A stretch of 64,000 nt of DNA, taken from assembly GCA_026260175.1 (NCBI GenBank), contig JAKCWW010000505.1:1552-65551 (forward strand). The letters are read 5' to 3'. Positions 47,670 through 59,464 of this stretch are shown here, piece after piece; position 1 is the stretch's first letter; each line of letters opens with the position of its first letter. This DNA is from Reticulitermes lucifugus (taxonomy: Eukaryota > Arthropoda > Insecta > Blattodea > Rhinotermitidae). The position numbers and the translations under genes were made by a program. The notes under the pieces are model-generated. The model made no database searches. It saw only the letters and a program-made list of their open reading frames with translations, and was not told the origin of the DNA.

Positions 47670-49500
47670 ACAGCTGGACGTGTTTTAATGAGGCTTTGTG
47701 GATAAAATAAAAGTGAAGCTGCCAGGGAGGAACTGGAGAAAATAGTACGGCCCGTACAGAAGTCCGTGAGAAACGGAGTCAGAACTCTGGAATTCTTTTC
47801 TAAACAAAGTAACAAGAAAGTAATATTTATCACGTTGTTCTTGGTACTTTTTACAAGATTTCAATGCAGTTTTGGCAATTATGTCTAAAGCTGAACAATT
47901 TTTTTTTAACTACAAACTCTTAAATGATGATATACCAGCAATGATTTCACGGGGAATCAAATTACTGGACAATCTTTCGCCTTAGCGTTAGTTGACAGAT
48001 CGGGTCAAAGACTTGTTGTTTTGGCTTCTGCAGCCGCTAAGGAAGTGTCATTTTTTATTGCAAGAATCTGCTTCTATGCTACACTAAACCAAAAAGTAAA
48101 CAGACCCTCAAAAGGGTGGATTTCACTTTTTGCTGTCGATGTGTGTTGTATGATGTACTGTCTGGATCTAAGTTATTTGCACATAGTCATGGTGGGAGTA
48201 AAAGTTCCCTACCCAGGTAATGGGCCTGGTTGTGTCAACAGGATCAACGTTGAATGGTGTGGGAGTCTTTACATGAACTAAAATGTATCAAGTGCAGACT
48301 TTTCTTGGGGAATATGTCATTCGTTTGATGCATTTTCCTGTGTTGTGCTTTTGTTGCATTATATGTTACAGTCATGGTCTCTGAAACCGAAGGGAAATCT
48401 CTAGCTGGATTGTAAAGGAAAGGAGTGTCAGATCATCTGAGGAAGTTATGACACTCAGAACTGAGAAAATAGCTTCACAAGCATAAAAGGTGAATTATTC
48501 TACTTCGAGGACTTGAAATTATGTTGGTAAAGAGGATGATGAAAATAAAGACAGAGATATTTACGAGAATGTGGAATTCTAAAACAATATGAATTCTTAA
48601 ATGAAGAATGTGATTAACTTTAAAGCCGTGTGTTATAATGCGTGTGTACTGTTTTGAGAGTTACGTTTAATATGGTTAACTTAATGGCTAAAGCGACAAA
48701 GCCCTTATCTCTACCGATGCTGCAGTCTTTCTCACCTTAGGCAGTGCGGTTCCCATACTGCATCGTCAATTGAACGATTATGAACACTGAATTGTCTAGC
48801 TCCACTAGTTCCTTACTAATTGCTTCCAAACCCAAAGTTAAAAACATTGTGGGGTCCCCATATTATGATTCTATATTCCAAACAATTGTCCTTGTTAGGA
48901 GTTCCATATTTTTCGAAAATCTTTTCCCATCATTTCACGACCTGAAATTGCACCAGATTATACAAGCGGGGTGGCATCTAGCTGTATAATATTCACACCT
49001 AGTTTCGTGAAAATCCGTCAAATGGTTTAAATTTGTAATGGGGGGAAAGAGACACAAGCCAACAGCATGTCGATTTCATAAGCTCACCTTTTTTCCTTAA
49101 GGAAAGAACGTAGACTAAAAATTCCGCAACTCTTTAATCGAAAACAATAACACCTTAAATCTGAGTAGGCCTACTGTGTGTGTTCTCTGTCTTTTGATGC
49201 TGTCCACGGATTAGACACAAGTCCCTTCGATTTCGTAGCCATTTTTTTGAATGGTCTCATATCTGTATATCTCTGTTTTTGGAACTTGTCAGTTATACTT
49301 AGGTGGGTTAATCTGGAAAACATCATTGCAGATATTTACAATGTAGTCTAATATGTATTCTATTTAATTTTACTTTAACCCTTACTACATATTACTATAT
49401 ATTTACTACATATTCGATAAACTTTATATTTATAAATAAAAGTGTAGTTTACAACTTGTACAACATTACGTAATGTTGTATAATAATATGTAACTTAGTT
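47670..49500. other. No gene recognised
   Basis: Open frames at 48021-48281 and 48780-48989 have no known domain. 48880-49075 is a weak relative of the repeat at 9028 (AAATCCGTCAAATGG near 49010). Confidence 0.35.
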
Positions 49501-49525
49501 CCTTCTTTTGAATTATCGACTTACT

Positions 49526-49578
49526 GGCACTCCTTGATAATGGCCCTGAGTGGGCCGAAATATGTAAGGGTTAGAATA
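49526..49578 (+). ncRNA. Degenerate hammerhead-like motif
   Basis: TTGATAA in place of CTGATGA, then T, stem II GGCCC/GGGCC, GAAATATGTA, and an AGGG stretch able to pair with CTCC upstream. Two core bases are mutated, so it is expected to be dead. Confidence 0.45.
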
Positions 49579-49579
49579 T

Positions 49580-50345
49580 AGACAATTAGGTATTTATTTC
49601 TTTAAAAATTGTATGTGTTGCTTAATTATTACTGATTATTGAAGTATGCTCAAGTCCGCAAGTCCTAAGGACTTTGAAGTAATTAAAGAAGAGTGACCTT
49701 TATGCTGTGTCAGCTCGTAACTCGAGTGACGGAGTGGTTTAAGTAGAGGTTACACTGCATATCACTGTAATAACTTGTAAAATACTCCCACATTTAGTAC
49801 AGAGAAGCTCAATAAGTCAGGAGCGCTTTATACAAAATCCTAAGCATGGATTTGTAGACGACTTTATGCCATTCCGCTCCGCATACTTTACGCTGTTGAT
49901 AAGCGTAGTCACTATACAGACTGCGCTTTCCTGGCTCCAGCAATAACGCTTCTAACTTGTAATCGGGACGTGCTGGTTTCAATTTCGGCCTGAACACCGA
50001 CTACTCTTCCTCATTTTTTCCAGTCAAATGCCATCTTAATAACTTAAACTACGCCACAAGAAATACCATCCACACAATTTTCTAATTATAATGATTATAA
50101 TACAAATGTAATCTCAGTTACTGGCAACGCCCTTAAATAACCGAAAATACAAACTATTGAATGACTCTGCCAGTTAACTCGCACAACATAGCGTTAAATG
50201 TTAGGACGATTAGCGAATAATGTATAATGAGGTGGTCGTGGCCTAATTTTACGTACTATCCCGGCAACTACCACCACCACACCACCATACTGATGTTGAT
50301 AGTAATAATAGTATTTGACCCCAATGATCAGGGCCAATGGTGTAT
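49580..50345. other. No gene recognised
   Basis: AT-rich with a short CCACCA run near 50268. A tRNA-like SINE remnant may lie at 49890-49990 on the minus strand. Confidence 0.3.
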
Positions 50346-50349
50346 ACTC

Positions 50350-50565
50350 TTCCATTCTCTTTAAATTATATCTTCTTTTCTACCTTGTTCTTTTTTAACA
50401 TTTACCTTTTATTCTTCCCTTTATCTCTTCATACATTTCGCTATCTCTGTATAACTTATTTATCTCTCAGCCTCTCCTCCTTTCTTTCTCTCTCTGTTCC
50501 TTTGAATTTGTATAACTAAATTCCCCCATGAATATTTTACTCTCACGTGCCTTTCTTTTCTTCAG
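50350..50565 (+). other. Long pyrimidine-rich tract ending in an intron-like acceptor
   Basis: Strong T/C bias over about 170 bp, then CTTTCTTTTCTTCAG at 50551-50565 directly before the transporter pseudogene. This looks like the 3' end of a real intron. Confidence 0.55.
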
Positions 50566-51866
50566 CTTCGGTGGAGTTCAAACTGGCTGGTCTGGGCGTA
50601 GCTTGTGTTACTCCAACCATCCTGATGCTGCTGGCTGCAGACTCGCCGATCTCCATGTCTGCAGACGAGGAATCCTGGATGGTAGTAATGCTGTCAGTGG
50701 GCTCTGTATTTCGAATCATTCTCCTTGCATATATCAGAAACGTGGTGGGCCGCAAGACCATTCTTATTTTTACTACAGCTCCCTGTTTTATCGCCTAGCT
50801 TACGATTATCTTCATAGTTTCGGGAGAAGCTTTGTACATTGCTCCCTTCCTAATTGGTGTGCAAATCATCATTGCCCTCACCGCCATATCCATTTATCTG
50901 AGAGTTTCAGAAGTTAAAATTCCTAGAATCTTAAGTTCTGTGGTAGAATTCTTTTACAATATTGGAGTTTTGTATAAATCAAGTATGGGTTCTTATATAT
51001 TCTACACAACTCTTGGTATATTGTCAGCATTATTCACAATCGTCTTCTTTCTGATGATGACGTGGATGTCTGAATGTCCTTAGTTTCTCCTTGGAGACAG
51101 AGAAGCAAAGACGTCTTTAATGAAACTGAGTGGGAAAACAGACAGGCAGCAATTTCAGGAAGAAATGGCTGCAATAAGAAACGTCGTGGATAAGTCTCTA
51201 AACATGGGACATATTTCCTGTACGAGATGTTTTCACCCAGTGAGGAAACCGCAGAGCTCTCATTGTAACAGTAAGCGTAATCTTGTTCAGCAATTCTGCG
51301 GTCAGCTGGAAGTTATTTCTTACAAAACACAAATCTTACAGAAATATGGAAGTTAGCTTGGGGCAAATATATTGGTTATCATCTCAGGAAGAATACAGAC
51401 ACTTACTAGTGTGGCCATGTCTTCTCTGGTAACCGATTGGTCACAAACCCCCTCTCATTTCGTCTAAAATCGGGTTGGGTGTCTCTACAATGGAACTAGC
51501 TCTCTATTTCTATTTGGAGAACAAAACAAATGTCGATTTATCTCCACTCGATTGGATTCCGATCACGTGTCTCGTTTTCTACGTTTCACTGTTTTCACTT
51601 TCACTTGGCGTTTTGCCTCTCACAATAATGGGTGAAATATTTCTTCCAACTGTGAAAGGTCTACTAGCAGCGTTAGTGGCACAGTTGCTGTCGGCCACTT
51701 GTGGACAAAACTCTTTCAAGTTATGACCGGCGACTTTGGAACTGATTCTCCATTCTCGATGTTCTCTGCTTACTGTTTTATTAGTGCCATGTTTATTGTA
51801 TGGTATTTACCGGAAGGAAAAGGCAAAACTTTTGTCGAAATGCACGAAAAATTTAATGGCGCCTGA
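50566..51866 (+). pseudogene. Sugar transporter pseudogene (facilitated trehalose/glucose type, MFS)
   Basis: Homology runs in order from helix 1 to the C-terminus of an insect SLC2/Tret1-like carrier: ESWMVVMLSVGSVF and VVGRKT early, MSECP in place of P-E-S-P-Y, RRALIVTVSVILFS in the middle, and LSPLDWIPITCLVFYVSLFS, MGEIFLPTVKG, YLPEGKGKTFVEM late. Disruptions: stops at 50796, 51081 and 51430, a frame change near 51210-51250, and another near 51703. The end TGA is at 51864-51866. The first residues of the family are missing. Such carriers move trehalose or hexoses across the plasma membrane; this copy cannot make a full protein. A single long exon behind an acceptor suggests a once-spliced gene, not a processed copy. 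Assembly error cannot explain five independent lesions easily. Confidence 0.88.
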
Positions 51867-52099
51867 TATGCTAGGAGAATAAAAAAGAATAACTGGATTC
51901 TGATAAATGCTAATCAAACACTTACTATAATTTAAAATACTTATGAGCAGAGGACAAAAATAGAACCTAAAATGTCATACAGAAAAATGTAACATATTAG
52001 ACGACAAAGTTTAAGATTCTGGGAAATAGGGATACAAAACTTTTAGTAAAGCATTTCTTTTATTCGAGATAAACATAAGATATTTTTGTGAAGGGCCCC

Positions 52100-52350
52100 G
52101 CAGCAGATGCTACGGACGTACCGCAGTCTTGAGTCTAATTGTGCACCCTGTGATGAAGATGATTAGTTTTTTTCGTTTTTCCGTGTAATGGAGCATCGGT
52201 GGGTTGAAATTGACAGGGGAAACCCGAAGTACTCGGGGAAAAACCTGTCCTAGTGCCACTTTGTCCACCACAAATCCCACATGGAATGACCTGGGATCGA
52301 ACCCGGGCCTCCGCGGTGGGTGGCCGTCGACTAACTATCTGAGCCATGGT
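52100..52350 (-). mobile_element. SINE, family C, well preserved tRNA head
   Basis: The minus strand begins CCATGGCTCAGATAGTTAGT (A-box-like) and has GGGTTCGATCCCAGG (good B box) about 45 bp on. Then come GGACAAAGTGGCACTAGGAC and GAGTACTTCGGGTTTCCCC. The head makes pol III transcription plausible. It is not a real tRNA gene: no acceptor stem closes. Confidence 0.75.
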
Positions 52351-52659
52351 ACGGTCAACGTAAGACGTTACTACTAATACATTTTAAAAATATATTACAT
52401 ATATTCCCTAGCTTAGTTCAGCCACTCAGTGACTGCTACGGGCTTGGCATTAGCTCAAACGTCGAAGTCGGCTAAGGGTTAACTAAGCACCACCCAGTAG
52501 ATGCTGGCAGATTACTTCCTCAGGGGCAAATTTATTTATGGCTTATTAAGTGACGGTGTCATCAGCTGAGAAAATTCAACGGTAGGATGTTTAGTAAACA
52601 GTAAAGTGTGAAGTGTGTAGAAATGAGCGGTAACGAAGTAATTTGATGTATTATCGCGA

Positions 52660-52810
52660 CACTTAGCTGGAGGGACGGAGAAAAATTACGAATAACTTCA
52701 GGCTTCGTAGTTTGTGTCGCGGACGAGATTTAAACTTGACCCTTCCGGAATACAAGGCAGATCGTTATCCCTTCAGCGAAGTTGCGCGGACGCAAAAGTG
52801 AGATAGAGAT
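52660..52810 (-). mobile_element. tRNA-derived SINE head
   Basis: The minus strand has CTGAAGGGATAACGATCTGC, then GGGTCAAGTTTAAATCTCG, which look like A and B boxes. The body is short or lost. Confidence 0.5.
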
Positions 52811-52819
52811 ACGTGAGCC

Positions 52820-53360
52820 ATTCACAACATGAAATGGAAATTTACGTCTACGTCTCCTGTTCAGCATCGTGGCCTGGTGCTCAGGTGCAGTGGCCATTTC
52901 ATATCTTTTTTGTCAAAGGAAAATAGCCTTTAATGCTTCCGTAACTGTTTTTGCGTGTTATAGATAAGATACGTTACTAAACTACCTTACTAAATTAACA
53001 CGCATGTGGTGCAATACGAGCATTGAGCTATCCAATATTCTGTGATCGGCGTGACACAAGTGCCATTTAATTTTGGGTCTCCAAAATAATACAGTTTCTA
53101 TAAACATGCAAATTTCACTCTCTTCATATTTTTCAACACTGTACAACAACATGGCCGCCACGCGGTGTCTATATTTAGCTTTCCGTCTCATAGCGACAAT
53201 TAATCAATTGATCACAAGCATATCGGCAACTTTTGTGTGAAATATTTTTGTTTGTTAACAATGGAAACATAGACATGGCGAGACACTGAATTATAGTTGT
53301 GGGTCTACTAGCATTGGTTATACGTATACATTGATCATTAAACTGTGTAATTATTGATTT
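52820..53360. other. No gene recognised
   Basis: Two minus-strand open frames (53191-52982 and 53435-53175) show no known domain. Confidence 0.3.
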
Positions 53361-53369
53361 ACTCGAATT

Positions 53370-54150
53370 TAACACAGAACGTTTGTCAGTCATTAGTAAG
53401 AATGTTGGTCTAGAAGCAAATGCTGTGAAATCCAAGCATACGTACGGGCCTCGTGAACAGAGAGGTTAACAATTCTTTACAAATGTAGACAATTTAAATA
53501 TTTGGGAATGATAAACGAGTCAAAATTGCAAGTACGAAGGAATTAAGAGCAGATTAAATTCCGGAAATGCCTGCTACCATCCGGTTCAAAATCGTTTGCT
53601 TTCTTGTTTTGTTGTCAAAATGATAAAAATTAAGACAAACAGAACTACAATTTTGCCTGTGGTATTATATGGGTGTGAAAATTGATCTCCACGCTAAGGG
53701 AAGAATGGAGGCACAGGGTGCATTGAAAACAGGGTGCTGAGGAAAATGTTTGAAACTAAGTGGAAGGAAGTAACACGAGATTTGAGAAAATTATATAATG
53801 AAGAACTTCAGGATTTGTACTCCTCGCCAAATACTATTGGTGATCAAAGGAGGATGAAGTTGACGGTTCATGTTGCACGTATTTGGGAGAAGGGAAGTGC
53901 ATAGGGGGATTTGGTGGGGAAACCTGAGAGATGGAGACAATTTGGAAGACCTAGACCTGGATGGAAGAATAATAGTAAGTGGACTAATTTATCTGCCTCA
54001 GAATAGGAAAAATAGTTGGTTGTTGTAAACACGGTAATGAACCTTCAGGATCCATAGAATGCACGATATTTCTCGACTAGCTGAAGAACTATCAGCATCT
54101 CAAGGACGACTTTCTTCCATGGAGTTAGAAGATGATATTTTGATATAGGA
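53370..54150 (+). mobile_element. RT-element 3' half, decayed (same family as window start)
   Basis: Plus frames give NVGLEANAVKSKHT, then after frame shifts RTTILPVVLYGCEN, ENRVLRKMFETKWKEVTRDL, RKLYNEELQDLYSSPNTIGD and RMKLTVHVARIWEKGS, then the RP-x-x-W tail and the terminal LAEELSASQGRLSSMELED. That is the RT thumb through the C-terminal tail in order. Stops include those near 53682 and 53906. Confidence 0.82.
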
Positions 54151-54207
54151 GTCTTTTGTTGTTTATGTTATCTGAGAGAAAAACCCTGACACCAGTAATT
54201 TTCTCTA

Positions 54208-54278
54208 AGTATTTTTATTATTGATACCTGATGACGGACCCTTGAGGCCGAAACATGTCATATATTTGAAAAATATAA
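54208..54278 (+). ncRNA. Hammerhead-like motif
   Basis: Core CTGATGA at 54228-54234, then C, stem II GGAC..GGCC (one mismatch), GAAAC (54250-54254), palindrome ACATGT, C at the cleavage site, then ATAT, which pairs with most of ATAC upstream. An outer stem of TATTTTT with AAAAATA extends stem I. It follows the RT relic directly. Confidence 0.55.
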
Positions 54279-54279
54279 C

Positions 54280-57120
54280 AAAGAACCACATGGATATTAT
54301 GATTGACGGTCTATGTAATACCTCTGACGCCGGTATAGGACAGGCGAATGCATTATGTGCTCTGGACTGTTTGCCATATTAACTTATGCTTTATTGGTGC
54401 ATGTTACACCACTTCTAACGAACACCAATTGCCCTTTACAGAATCAGTACATCCGTCATCGTGTTATAGCTTCATAAACATGTGATATACCTCCGGCAGT
54501 ATTAAATTTCAACATTCTAACGCAATTAATTTTGTAAACATACATTTACTCTCCGTTTCCTGCAAAATATTGTAATAGAATACAACACGAAATACATTCC
54601 AGGTTGGGTTACATGACAATACCCAGTGACATTAATTTGTGGTGTGTGAAGCGCAGAAATAGTTCTGTAGTTTACTGCCAGTATCACTTGCACACGATCC
54701 GAGCCTACATTGTCTTTACTAACGAGAATCGGGAGATTTAGATATGGCGGTGGAAATGGCATAACAAAAATTTGGTTCAAATCAGTTTAGTTCTGTGGCC
54801 TTTGATATTAATCCTCTTCATACACACATATGCAAAGTACATGTATTATATATATACGTATATGTATGTATGTATATATACACACACATTGAAACTTCTG
54901 AATTTGGCCACCCTTGTAAATCGGTAAGCTGTCACATTTGGACACACTTACGGAACCGGCAAATTCCTATGGTAATATACACGAACATTACTCAATAACT
55001 TAACCACCTGCATATCTTGAATCTTGACCACAGTTTCACATTTAGTGTTATGCTTTATGCACAAGTTCAACCTTCCTAATGTCGACCGAAATATAAAGTT
55101 GTATAATTTTTGTGTGGCACTGTACATGGACCGAAGTCCTCATTCATTAGCAGAACTACTTTTGCCCACTCAATCTCCATTCTTTCTCCACAAGTGTGGA
55201 CGATAGATTGGAATTTTCTAGTGGCAACTGAACAAGTATTGTATTCAAGTCCCTATTTATTGACAGGGTTATGTACCTGTTTTCCAACTCCACCACCTGT
55301 CTCTACATTCTGCATTTGCACAAGTGATAGTGCACAGTTAAATTTTTTATAGGGTACGTGGCTTCCATAAGTTAGCCACCTGTATAAGTTAGGCGGTTTG
55401 AATGGAACTAAAATGGCCAACATAGGTTTCACCACACACACACACATAGGTGTGTGTGTATACACTGCGCTTATGTACCACGGATTCTTAAACTTTGTAT
55501 CAGATAAAAATAAGTCCCTTTCACCCCTGAGGAAATCCTCCGGTAGCCACATGATATGAGACTGAATGGGATCCAGGGTTTAAGTGCTGTTTAGGGAAGT
55601 CACTGCCTGTCGGTCACTTTACCGAACGAGCACTCCTGGTTCGTTGTGTACAGGTTCCATGACCTTTTTAATATTTTCTTACCGATGTCGCACAATCTTA
55701 CAATTTCTCAAATTTAGTTCATTTTATTAAATTTTAAAAACATTTATAAAATCAAATATTATTTCCATACTGTCGTTATTTAAACGATATTAAATATGAT
55801 TTTTTTATTTAGATGATTAACGTTTTAAGCCCAGTGGTTAGATGATTATGTAACACCAAGCTTAACATTAAGCTAATTTTTAAAAATAGGCCTCTATATG
55901 TGTTTGCATTCTGCATGAATGATGTACATGTCAGCAGTTTCAAACATGGAGAAATGCATAAATCTGACCAGTGTACTCGGAATTTGCACTAGTTTAAATT
56001 ACGTAAAGAAATACGTGACCAAATACTATCATTATTAATCTACGTTTCTTTCTATGTAAACTGAGATATCTACAGGAAAGCAGGCTTATAATCTCGTCAC
56101 ACAAAAATTGTTTTTAATTACGTTCAGACCTTCAATGTTCCCGTATTTTAATAAAGAGTTGGTCAAACCCAGCAGTTAAATAAGTGCATTTCCGCTTGTG
56201 TAAATAATTAAACAGTATACTAACAGACAAACTAAACTAAAAAGTCAATCATAAATTCAAAATAATTAATCAGGAAGCTGAAAACTGAAGGCGGTTTGAA
56301 ATATCACATTTAGGCCTAAGCATCACTTAAGGGATTCACTATAACAAAGGAAATTATTATTACAAAATTATAAATTTTAATTTAAATTTAGACCTTAAAA
56401 ACTTAGATTTTCTATTTAAGGAGTCGTACGCACGGTCTAAAATATTGACAGTTTCAGGACTGAATGAGAAGTGAAAAAGAGCCTAACGTATAATAAGAAA
56501 AGAAAAATAATATAATTCTATTTATGAAACACTTGTACTATAGATTTATTAAAAAATTTCACATGCATTTATTTTACCACAAAAGACATTGGGAGCTTTC
56601 ACTACCTTTGTACGAAATACTCGTACACACAAAGTATTAACTAATCTTGACTTACACACATCGTAATTACAATTCTTACTAAATTACAAGTAGTAGTTGT
56701 ACTAGTAGTATAGTAGTAATCTCCCCATATATAATACCGCGTATGATTCACACCGTTGGAGAACGATCCTTCTTTAGGATGCTCATAACCGCCCAGTTAG
56801 TTATGAAATTCCCTCCATTAATTCCCGCGTTCACAAAAGTCCACCACCGGACTTGATTATAAGTCAGATTAAACAGGTCAACATCCCCATAGAAATGCGA
56901 CCTTAAAATAGAAACTAGAAAAAGTGTAAGGTTTTTGCGTGGACAGAGCTGACAAATCAGAGCATGTTACTAAAGGTATTTTGTGAAGCGGTAATGTATG
57001 TCCGGGTTATATAAACGCAAGGCACTTTCTGAAAGACCGAGTAATTTGAAACTTCACAAGGAAGATTGCAAAACAGTTATTATTAGGCGCCAGAGAAAAT
57101 GCAAGTGGAAATTACTAACA
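54280..57120. other. No gene recognised
   Basis: AT-rich. A TA/TG-rich patch at 54845-54890, ACAC runs near 55435 and a possible SINE head at 55550-55640 (minus) are all I see. No coding domain. Confidence 0.35.
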
Positions 57121-57129
57121 CTATATTTT

Positions 57130-57445
57130 CCACTTCGGAAAGTAGATCAGAAATACCTGGAAAGTTTTGAAATGTGGTGCTGGAGAAGAATGGNNNNNNN
57201 NNNNNNNNNNNNNNNNNNNNNNNNNNNNNNNNNNNNNNNNNNNNNNNNNNNNNNNNNNNNNNNNNNNNNNNNNNNNNNNNNNNNNNNNNNNNNNNNNNNN
57301 NNNNNNNNNNNNNNNNNNNNNNNNNNNNNNNNNNNNNNNNNNNNNNNNNNNNNNNNNNNNNNNNNNNNNNNACTAGATCGCACCCTGTGGAGAACTCGCT
57401 GTGGAAGAGGCTACGGACCTGTCGTAAGACAGACAACAGGTTGAT
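57130..57445 (+). mobile_element. RT-element 3' region, third family, interrupted by a gap
   Basis: RKVDQKYLESFEMWCWRRM before the gap and LDRTLWRTRCGRGYGPVVRQ after it are both ends of a well-known insect RT tail; the gap removes the middle. The frame before and after is open, so the copy may be fairly young. Confidence 0.75.
57194..57371. other. Assembly gap (178 N)
   Basis: Run of N inside the RT tail. Open frames through it are artefacts. Confidence 1.
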
Positions 57446-57449
57446 GATG

Positions 57450-59185
57450 ATACCTGACAGTCCAAAGCCTATCTAGCAGCATCATAACAAGGGTATCTAA
57501 ATTTCGATGTCGGGGCCAACTTAACCGTTTAAAGTCGAGTGGTAACCATATACACCACGTGCTCTAACATGTAAGAATTCTACATCTGCTCACACTTTTC
57601 ATTTTTATTTTTCATATACTTAGAGTCAACAACATTATCCCCCTCAACACCATTAACAAGATGATCTTTGCGATGGAAAAGGAGTTTATCTCTGCGAGGT
57701 GGAAGCTACATTTTCGTATGCAATTTAGATGACATTTAATCTTTAAAAGGGTTGAATAAAATTCGCTTGGTCCTTACTTCTCCTAAGAGCAGCTAGAATT
57801 ACCCGAATCATGAGTGTATTCATGTATTATACAGAACACAGCCCCTTTACCTAAGCAGGACTCCATGAAGGCGTTTGGGGACGCTGAGGTAAGGATCCAC
57901 GCATTCTACATGAAGATACACCCATCCCTTGTTTTAAGTCCGTTTGTTTTACGCCTTTTTGCTTAAATGCCACTCACCAAATTAACCACTTCTTAATGTG
58001 CGCTCCCTCACCTTCGGTTTACCGCCATTTCGCTGGCTGCCTTCTATTACGCTAAACCCTTATTTCTGATAGAAATAATTTTTATTTGCGCCTTCTAGAT
58101 TTACGCCCACTTTTTTCAGGAAGGCAACTAGGGCGTAGAACAAGGGCTGGGTGTACTGTAATAGAGGTGAAGGATCAGTTTCATGCTTCTTCCGCTTTAT
58201 GCCCGGCAGTCCTTGGTTACGAAGCTGGGTGGAACCAAGAGCCATCTGGATGCTGTGACCATAATAAGAAACACTGCCTCTATTTTAATTCGATCTCCCA
58301 TCCTCCCATCTGCCTCTCTTTGCTTTACTTATTGGCAATTATGAAATTAGAGGAAGACACACTCCCCTCAGTTGAAATATACAGGCTACTATAATATGAG
58401 ATTATTGGACGGTTGCTCGAAAATACTGGGACAAGTAAAACGTTGAAATGGTTATCTTCAGAAGCAGAGAAATGTGGTAGCACTATATAAAAACGGCACA
58501 CTGGTGTGCAATAAGCAGTGGAAGTTAGAGGCTTTGGAAAACAGGACCGGGAAATTAATGATAAAATGAAAATGACGAAGACAAAGGTGGAGTCAACCGT
58601 AAAACAACTTGCATATGCATATATACTTACATGTTTGATGCTGACACAGTACAACACTTACCGCTGTACACGTGGCAGTAATGCACACAGGCATCAGCTG
58701 AGTGATGCTGTAGATCCTTTAAAAGCGCATTTAGAATTCCTTTGTGAAGATAGGAATTAAAGGAAATAAATTCAGGTCTCGGTAAGTTGAGTGTAATTCG
58801 GAGGTTCGACAATATGGCAAGGATGCTTTTGTGTATGAATTAAAAACACGAAACATTTGGAGACGTACACATTTTATATATAAAATCTTTAACCTAGATG
58901 CAGCAGTGATCGTGTATTTCATCTCATTCGTTTTATTAAGAAAACTGTAAAACTATGTACAAGAATGTGAACAGAAATCGAGACGCTTGCCGAGTTCTTG
59001 TTTCCATGTTGCATGGCGGCCGGGTGTTCACCTGAAAGAAATAAGAATGGATAAATAAACATTGTCATTCTTTGACGGCTGCATGGTTACGGTTGTGATA
59101 AGTCACCATATGCAAACGGGAATATTTCATTCGCTGGAGAACAAATGAGCACAGTTACAGAGCCACTTTATTTATAGTTAAAGGC
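57450..59185. other. No gene recognised
   Basis: 57930-58150 repeats TTTACGCC/TTTATGCC-like words and may be a pogo/Tigger remnant. Other open frames here have no known domain. Confidence 0.3.
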
Positions 59186-59187
59186 TT

Positions 59188-59189
<2 letters not shown>

Positions 59190-59222
<33 letters not shown>

Positions 59223-59458
59223 TACCATGAGCTGTGAAGTGTTAGGCGCAGTGCCTGTTCTTTATATCTCAAGGTGAAGCTGGTCCTTCCATCTTTTCCT
59301 CGGGCGTCCTACGCTTCTCTTCCCCTTTGGCCTATATTTCAGTGCCTGTTCGGGCATTCTCTTTGTGTCCATTCTCTCTACGTGTTGTAGCCACTCTCGT
59401 TTGTATTGCTTTAATTCCAAAACAATGTTCTGCACTCCAAGTCTCTCCGTGACGGATT
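59190..59458 (-). mobile_element. RT-element 3' end with clean reading frame and (GAT)n tail
   Basis: The minus strand from 59458 reads SVTERLGVQNIVLELKQYKR, EWLQHVERMDTKRMPEQALK, YRPKGKRSVGRPRKRWKDQL, HLEI and stop TAA (59264-59262). Untranslated sequence follows, ending in about ten ATG/GAT triplets (59222-59190). No lesion in these 64 codons. Upstream of 59458 the element is truncated. Confidence 0.8.
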
Positions 59459-59464
59459 GATTTC

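Noticed and set aside
52260-52350. A tRNA gene
   Set aside because: A and B boxes are present, but no cloverleaf acceptor stem closes, and a SINE body follows.
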